Source: Enoplosus armatus | Lineage: Eukaryota > Chordata > Actinopteri > Centrarchiformes > Enoplosidae | NCBI RefSeq assembly: GCF_043641665.1 | Contig: NC_092183.1 | Coordinates: forward strand, 16,020,501-16,084,500 | Length of the DNA: 64,000 bases | Direction: 5' to 3' | Shown: positions 59,521-64,000 of the stretch, in pieces | Layout: each line of letters opens with the position of its first letter | Position numbering within the stretch: position 1 is the stretch's first letter | Notes under the pieces: model-generated | Seen by the model: the letters and a program-made list of their open reading frames with translations, nothing else | What the model was told of the DNA's origin: nothing | Databases searched by the model: none | Made by a program: the position numbers and the translations under genes

Positions 59521-62500
59521 TCACATCAGGTCTTCATCAGTCCATTCCTGCAATAAAAAAAAAGTTAATTTCAGAAGGTATTTTACAGGAAATATGTAAC
59601 AAGGTTTTGCCAGCCTGTAATGCAAAATATTGTCCCACCTCTTCTGTCAAACGTGGTTCCTTCGCTACATGACCATCTTCTTCATATCCTCTCTTCCGTT
59701 TGCTGCAATCCAAAAATAATTTTAATAGGAGCAGTTGAGTAAGTCAACATGTAACAGAACAGCAAGTGCAGAATTACTTTTGTGAGTATGTCATCAGAAG
59801 TTCTCATTGTTGGTGAACTCTGTTCCTTATGTTCAATGTTTGTGACCAAACCCTTCAAGTCCATTTTCAACACTCATTTACGTAAAGAATGTGGCATCTA
59901 GTTCCCACTACACCTTCATGATCACCATTAGTAGTTGTAGTTTCCCCATGTCTCTTCATTTAGACTAGTTCACACCATGTGCGAATATATACATACAGAC
60001 TGATGGAAGCATTTTAATACACACCAAAATTAAGTGATTCTCCAAGCATGTGCCTTTTACAAACATGTCCACTTTATCTTACAGGACAGAGTGCACCATC
60101 ATGTCACTGGCTGCTGCCATCCAGGTAATGTGAGTTTTACAGATCTCCACCTGAGAATCAAAGTGTGGTAGTCAGACCACACGGCCAGCCGGCCAAAGTG
60201 AGGCGCACGACCGAAGACTAAAGTCAGTTTGTATTTATAAGCATGTGGCCTAGATTCCTGGCAGTTCAAATGCAATATGGCTGTTCTCCAAGGGAAACCA
60301 CTTGCTGCATATCTGAATACTGTCCTTCCAAAGCCCTTCCCAAAATGCTTCAGACACTGACAGTGACACGAAGCCTTGTCACTTAGAAGAGATGATTTCT
60401 GTGAAGATGGACCTGAGATACAGTCAAAGTGTCTGAACTTCTTTTATCCTGGTATGCCTGCCTCTCCCTCACAAGTTTGACTGGTTGGTGATTGACATGG
60501 AACCAGACAAATGGGGCACCCTGATCAGCCACCCCTCTCCTTGGACAAAACATTTGAGGATTACAGGGGAGGCAATCCAAAGCATTGAAGTAGCGTTTTC
60601 TGCCGTCATCAGGGAATTTAAACATAGCACCTCTCTCCAAGATGACACAAGCCTTAACTCCCTTTCTACACACCATCCGCTCGCCCACGTCACCCGATTT
60701 TATGACAAGCTCTTCCTCCAAACCATTAACGACTTCCACCGTCTTTGTGTATGAACTACCGTGCAGCACTGGAACCACTTGTTACATTTTTATATGCTGC
60801 TTTGTTTGTTGATATTATATACTTAGGCTTGTATAGAAGTAAAAAGTTGTTTGTGTATGATATAGCTGAACAGAGTTGAGAGATAGTCTAAGTTTGTAGG
60901 AGATATCTGTACCCTGTCCTGTGCATGTGTTAACCCTGAATGGATCCTGCTATAGTGTGTGGGCCTACATATATGCTGCTCTTAACAAACATCCCCTGAA
61001 CTCCCTTTTAAGCCTTGGGATGTGAACAAAAAGCTTTCATGCATTTGCAGTATCTCTTGCTCTCCCGCCATCACAGGTGGTGTTTCAGTACACCTCCGCA
61101 CTGACTGTTCTCATATAGCTTCATCCTGAGAAGTCATGCCATGCACAGATTTATTAAAATCGTGAGGGTTGGCCTCGTGTGCCTCCTGATGATTCAAGCA
61201 GTTGCAAAGTCTGAATCTGTGCCTGTCATAGCTCAAGAGTTTACCAAACTGTTTACTGTAGTTGCACTTAAGATACCACGGACCTCACCGACCTCACCAA
61301 GTGTTAACAGACAACTGGCGACCGATAAATGATTACGAATGAGCCTAAAAGTCTCCTCATCAGCAATACCAATATCAGCTGTGCTACATGGTATGGACGA
61401 TGTAGGTAGGAATGTGGCGTGCTGTTGTACTTCCTTTCTGTATTTCATACAGCTGATGATGTGTTCCTTTTTATTTTTCTACCTGATACTGAACCTTGAA
61501 CCTTTTGCATCTTAGATACGACAACCTGGCTAAAATAAAACTGTTACTACATATGACAATGCAGAGCTTGAGTTGCTTACTTGGGTGTTGGGGATAGAAA
61601 GTACATCTGTGACTACAAAAGCATACACATACCAGTACCAATGAACTACACTGCAGTGAATTTAGTATTTTAACATAATTAAAGGTTGAAACTAAAAATT
61701 CTCACATTTAGTCTTAATATCACTATCATGTCACTTCACCCCCTTACTTGCTTGAACTGGCAAATTCAGCGTGAATCCTCTCCAACTTCTGTTTGGAAAC
61801 ATTCACCTCTTCCTGTCTGGGAAGTTCATACTTCTTTAGTAGGGTTTTCATCCCTGAATAAACAGAGAAAACAAAGACGTGTTCAGTGACGCTCAAAACC
61901 GCTCAATATCACCATCTTGTGGTGTCAAATTGAAGGTGCATTTTACTCACGTCTCATGGAGTCATACATCTTTGACAGTGTCTCTTTGTCTCCTTTCAGT
62001 CCCAAACATTCATTCAGGTAGCTAGGCATTTGAAACAATAGACAAGGAGGGGACTGTTTAACGTTAACATATTAAGAGAAAAAAAAAACATTTTAAAGTT
62101 AATTGTTTTTATTCTTGTACAACATTTCCCTTTAATTAATATACAAATGATAATGATGGTCAAGCAGTCAATTCTCATATAAACTGTTATATATGTATAT
62201 ATATATTACATGTATAACACATGATACTTTGGTGCCAGGACAAATCCAAATATTTATAAACTAAAAATTATGGCATTATTTAAGGAAATTCAATAATATT
62301 TATTATTACTGAATTACTTCAAAATCCACTTTTTAAAATTCAAACTTAACAGTGTTCCTTGTTTTAATGTGAGCACGCATAAAGACCCACCTCTCCATGT
62401 TGAGACCGGCTCTTGAGGCGCTGTTCAGAATAGCTGTTAGAGCGATCTGAGAGGGGGGGAACAGCAGTCCTGCGTCTGTCATGGTGGCCTGTGTCAGAAA

Positions 62501-63679
62501 GTCATCAGCGCTCTTCCTCAGTGACTCTGGGTTCTCCAGCGCAGGGTATCTTGTCTAAGGAATTAAATTTATTAAAAAAGGCAATAATTTATTGAGACAG
62601 GACAAATAATCTGAACTACTAAATGAGCTAGATTAACACTGTGACAGACAGGAATAACAGTCAGAGTCCAGCTACCTTGAGGTCGATGAGCAGGCCCTCC
62701 ATGGGTCTGTAGGGGTTGTGGACCACCAGGTGAAAGTTGAGTTGTCGGATCAGCAGCAGCTCATACTCTAGGATCTGCTCCAGAACCCTTTCCTGCCCCG
62801 CCGGGGTCTCCTGCAGAAGGTTGCCCACAAACTGGGTGCTGGACACGTTGAACTCATCCACTTTACAGGACAGGTATGCACACGTCAGCCTGAAACAGGA
62901 GGGGGAGTTTGAAATAGGTTGCATAGGCTGAACAATATATTTTTTCAGCAGTTTTGGTGAGGATATAAGGCAAACTTAGTCATTTCTAAACACCACTATT
63001 CCTTTAACAATTCCTTGCTAACAGCACTTACACGAATAGAGTCAAAATATTACTGTTTTAACTCAATAATTGGATCTACAGCTAGCCTGCCTATTACTAT
63101 TACCTACAGCTAAAACAGTATGTGTTCCCATTAAATAATGTCCATCCCTGCTCCTTTCCTACCATGATCAACGCTACTCACATGATAATCCTAGGGTGGT
63201 ACTCCATAATGGAGTTGTTCAGGTAGAATCTTCTGAAGTACATGATGGCTGTACCCTGCACAGGAGAGACACGCGGGTCAGATATCTACAGGTAAGGCGG
63301 TAATGTCATGTTGTTCTGACACACAGGTGAAAAGAAAGCACACACGTACCACAACAGACTTGGGCATCACGGGCTTGAAAGCATTGCAGAAGTCCAGCAT
63401 CCTCTTCTCATAATGTCTGAATAAAACGTCTTCCTCATGACGCTCCAAGAACATGGACTCACTCACAGGCTGATTCACACAGAGAGACGGGACGAGGTAA
63501 ACTATCACACAGTGGCCCATTGTCCTTGGTTGGTATTATTTTTTATGTACTAGCATACTTACCTTCCCACTTTCTAGTATCTTGTTACGGAATTTCTGAT
63601 TTGCCTTGTATCTCATTTGCTCAACTTCGTCTTCCCTTCTAAAAATCCAGTATTTTTTCTGCGAGCTGTTGTGGAACAT
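59521..63679 (-). CDS. ccnh: Cyclin H, 9 coding exons
   Basis: Coding exons in transcript order: 63679-63563, 63469-63350, 63255-63182, 62889-62676, 62554-62391, 62021-61951, 61853-61748, 59702-59639, 59547-59521. Every junction is GT-AG and in phase, giving 957 bases or 318 residues (human 323). The start MFHNSSQK matches the family N terminus, including the Ser5 region. The first cyclin fold includes [10 protein letters not shown] (Lys113-Ser121) and [15 protein letters not shown]. The second follows from [10 protein letters not shown] through [11 protein letters not shown]. The tail is basic then acidic (KRKRGYEED to [10 protein letters not shown]). Cyclin H activates CDK7 with MAT1, forming the CDK-activating kinase of TFIIH that phosphorylates the RNA polymerase II tail. 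It is convergent with rasa1, as in mammals. No damage is seen. Confidence 0.97.
59703..61747 (-). other. ccnh intron 7 (2.0 kb) with a coding-like block
   Basis: The longest intron of ccnh. From about 60383 to 60778 both strands are unusually open (131 codons on minus, 89 on plus), and another open pair occurs at 61141-61448. I recognise no domain in any of these translations. They may be remains of a mobile element or retrocopy. Confidence 0.6.
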
Positions 63680-63760
63680 GGCTGCTTCTGCGAGGAAAAG
63701 AGAGCGAAACTGTCCAATAAATGGCGAAATCACAAGAACGGTGACAGCAAGTAAGAGTTA
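63680..63760 (-). promoter_or_regulatory. ccnh 5' UTR / promoter
   Basis: Read on the plus strand, CCAATAAATGGCG (about 63713-63725) combines a CCAAT word with ATGGCG, the core of the YY1 motif often found just at or downstream of TATA-less starts. On the minus strand TCTCTTTTCCTCGCAG ends only 8 bases before the ATG, so a 5'-UTR intron acceptor is also possible. Use of these sites is inferred. Confidence 0.4.
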
Positions 63761-64000
63761 GCCTGCTGCTCACAGTGTGACAGGTTTGCGCTAGCATCAA
63801 TTAGCTAACTTACTTTATTTGTGTCGAAATAGATGCCAGTCCATTCAAAACCGGATAACGTTGACGACAACAATGATGTAGGTAGTTGTGTAAAAAAAAA
63901 CAGCGTCTTTGGTTCCTCGTGAAACTTCTGAATCACTCTATAAAAATACAAACACCGGCAATAATAAAACTGATGCGCGTCGCCACTCTTTCGCGTCAAG
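63761..64000. other. Upstream of ccnh, window edge
   Basis: CpGs occur throughout, increasing towards 64000 (GCGCGTCGCC, TTTCGCGTC). It could be the start of a divergent promoter, but no coding exon can be supported before the window ends. Confidence 0.35.

Noticed and set aside
63805..63999. Minus-strand open frame at the right edge, considered as an upstream ccnh or divergent-gene exon
   Set aside because: It lacks an ATG start and splice signals, and cyclin H proteins have no N-terminal extension of this kind.
1..64000. CRISPR-like arrays, operons or prokaryotic signals
   Set aside because: No regularly spaced repeats were found and the genes are split by spliceosomal introns, so the window is eukaryotic.

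Overview
This window is vertebrate nuclear DNA, almost certainly from a ray-finned (teleost) fish. Three genes could be assembled codon by codon across canonical splice sites: cox7c (+ strand, 3306-4910), rasa1 (+ strand, 32766-58249, 25 coding exons) and ccnh (- strand, 63679-59521, 9 coding exons). The fish origin is inferred from compact introns, a Rex1/CR1-like LINE tail, Tc1-type transposons, an hAT element and the abundance of the short palindrome GCTAACGTTAGC. The order cox7c - rasa1 - ccnh is the order I know from human 5q14.3 (COX7C, RASA1, CCNH), so this is an old vertebrate synteny block. A percomorph is plausible, but the species cannot be named from sequence alone.

Layout: 1-3.2 kb is non-coding, with microsatellites and a Tc1 arm relic. 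3.2-5.5 kb holds cox7c, with a ZNF143-type promoter site and a LINE tail in intron 1. 5.5-32 kb is a gene desert interrupted by a deleted Tc1-like transposon (29.3-30.5 kb); several AT-rich, homeodomain-motif-rich stretches in it look like candidate enhancers. 32.1-58.5 kb is rasa1, whose 14.5-kb first intron carries a 730-bp hAT element, a Penelope-like terminus and a perfect hairpin. 59.3-63.7 kb is ccnh, convergent with rasa1, with stop codons about 1.3 kb apart.

The genes do not form a functional pathway. cox7c encodes a small mitochondrial complex IV subunit, rasa1 the p120 Ras GTPase-activating protein, and ccnh cyclin H of the CDK7/MAT1 kinase of TFIIH. What they share is genomic neighbourhood, probably kept by long-range regulatory DNA.

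I found no convincing undescribed gene system. The items most worth a second look are a hammerhead-ribozyme-like core in the Penelope relic (39.7 kb), possible alternative 3' exons of rasa1 running antisense into ccnh (58.9 and 60.1 kb), a coding-like block of unknown origin in ccnh intron 7 (60.4 kb), a 16-bp perfect-arm hairpin (36.5 kb), and a 17-nt exact copy of the start of cox7c exon 1 in the downstream intergenic DNA (6.4 kb).
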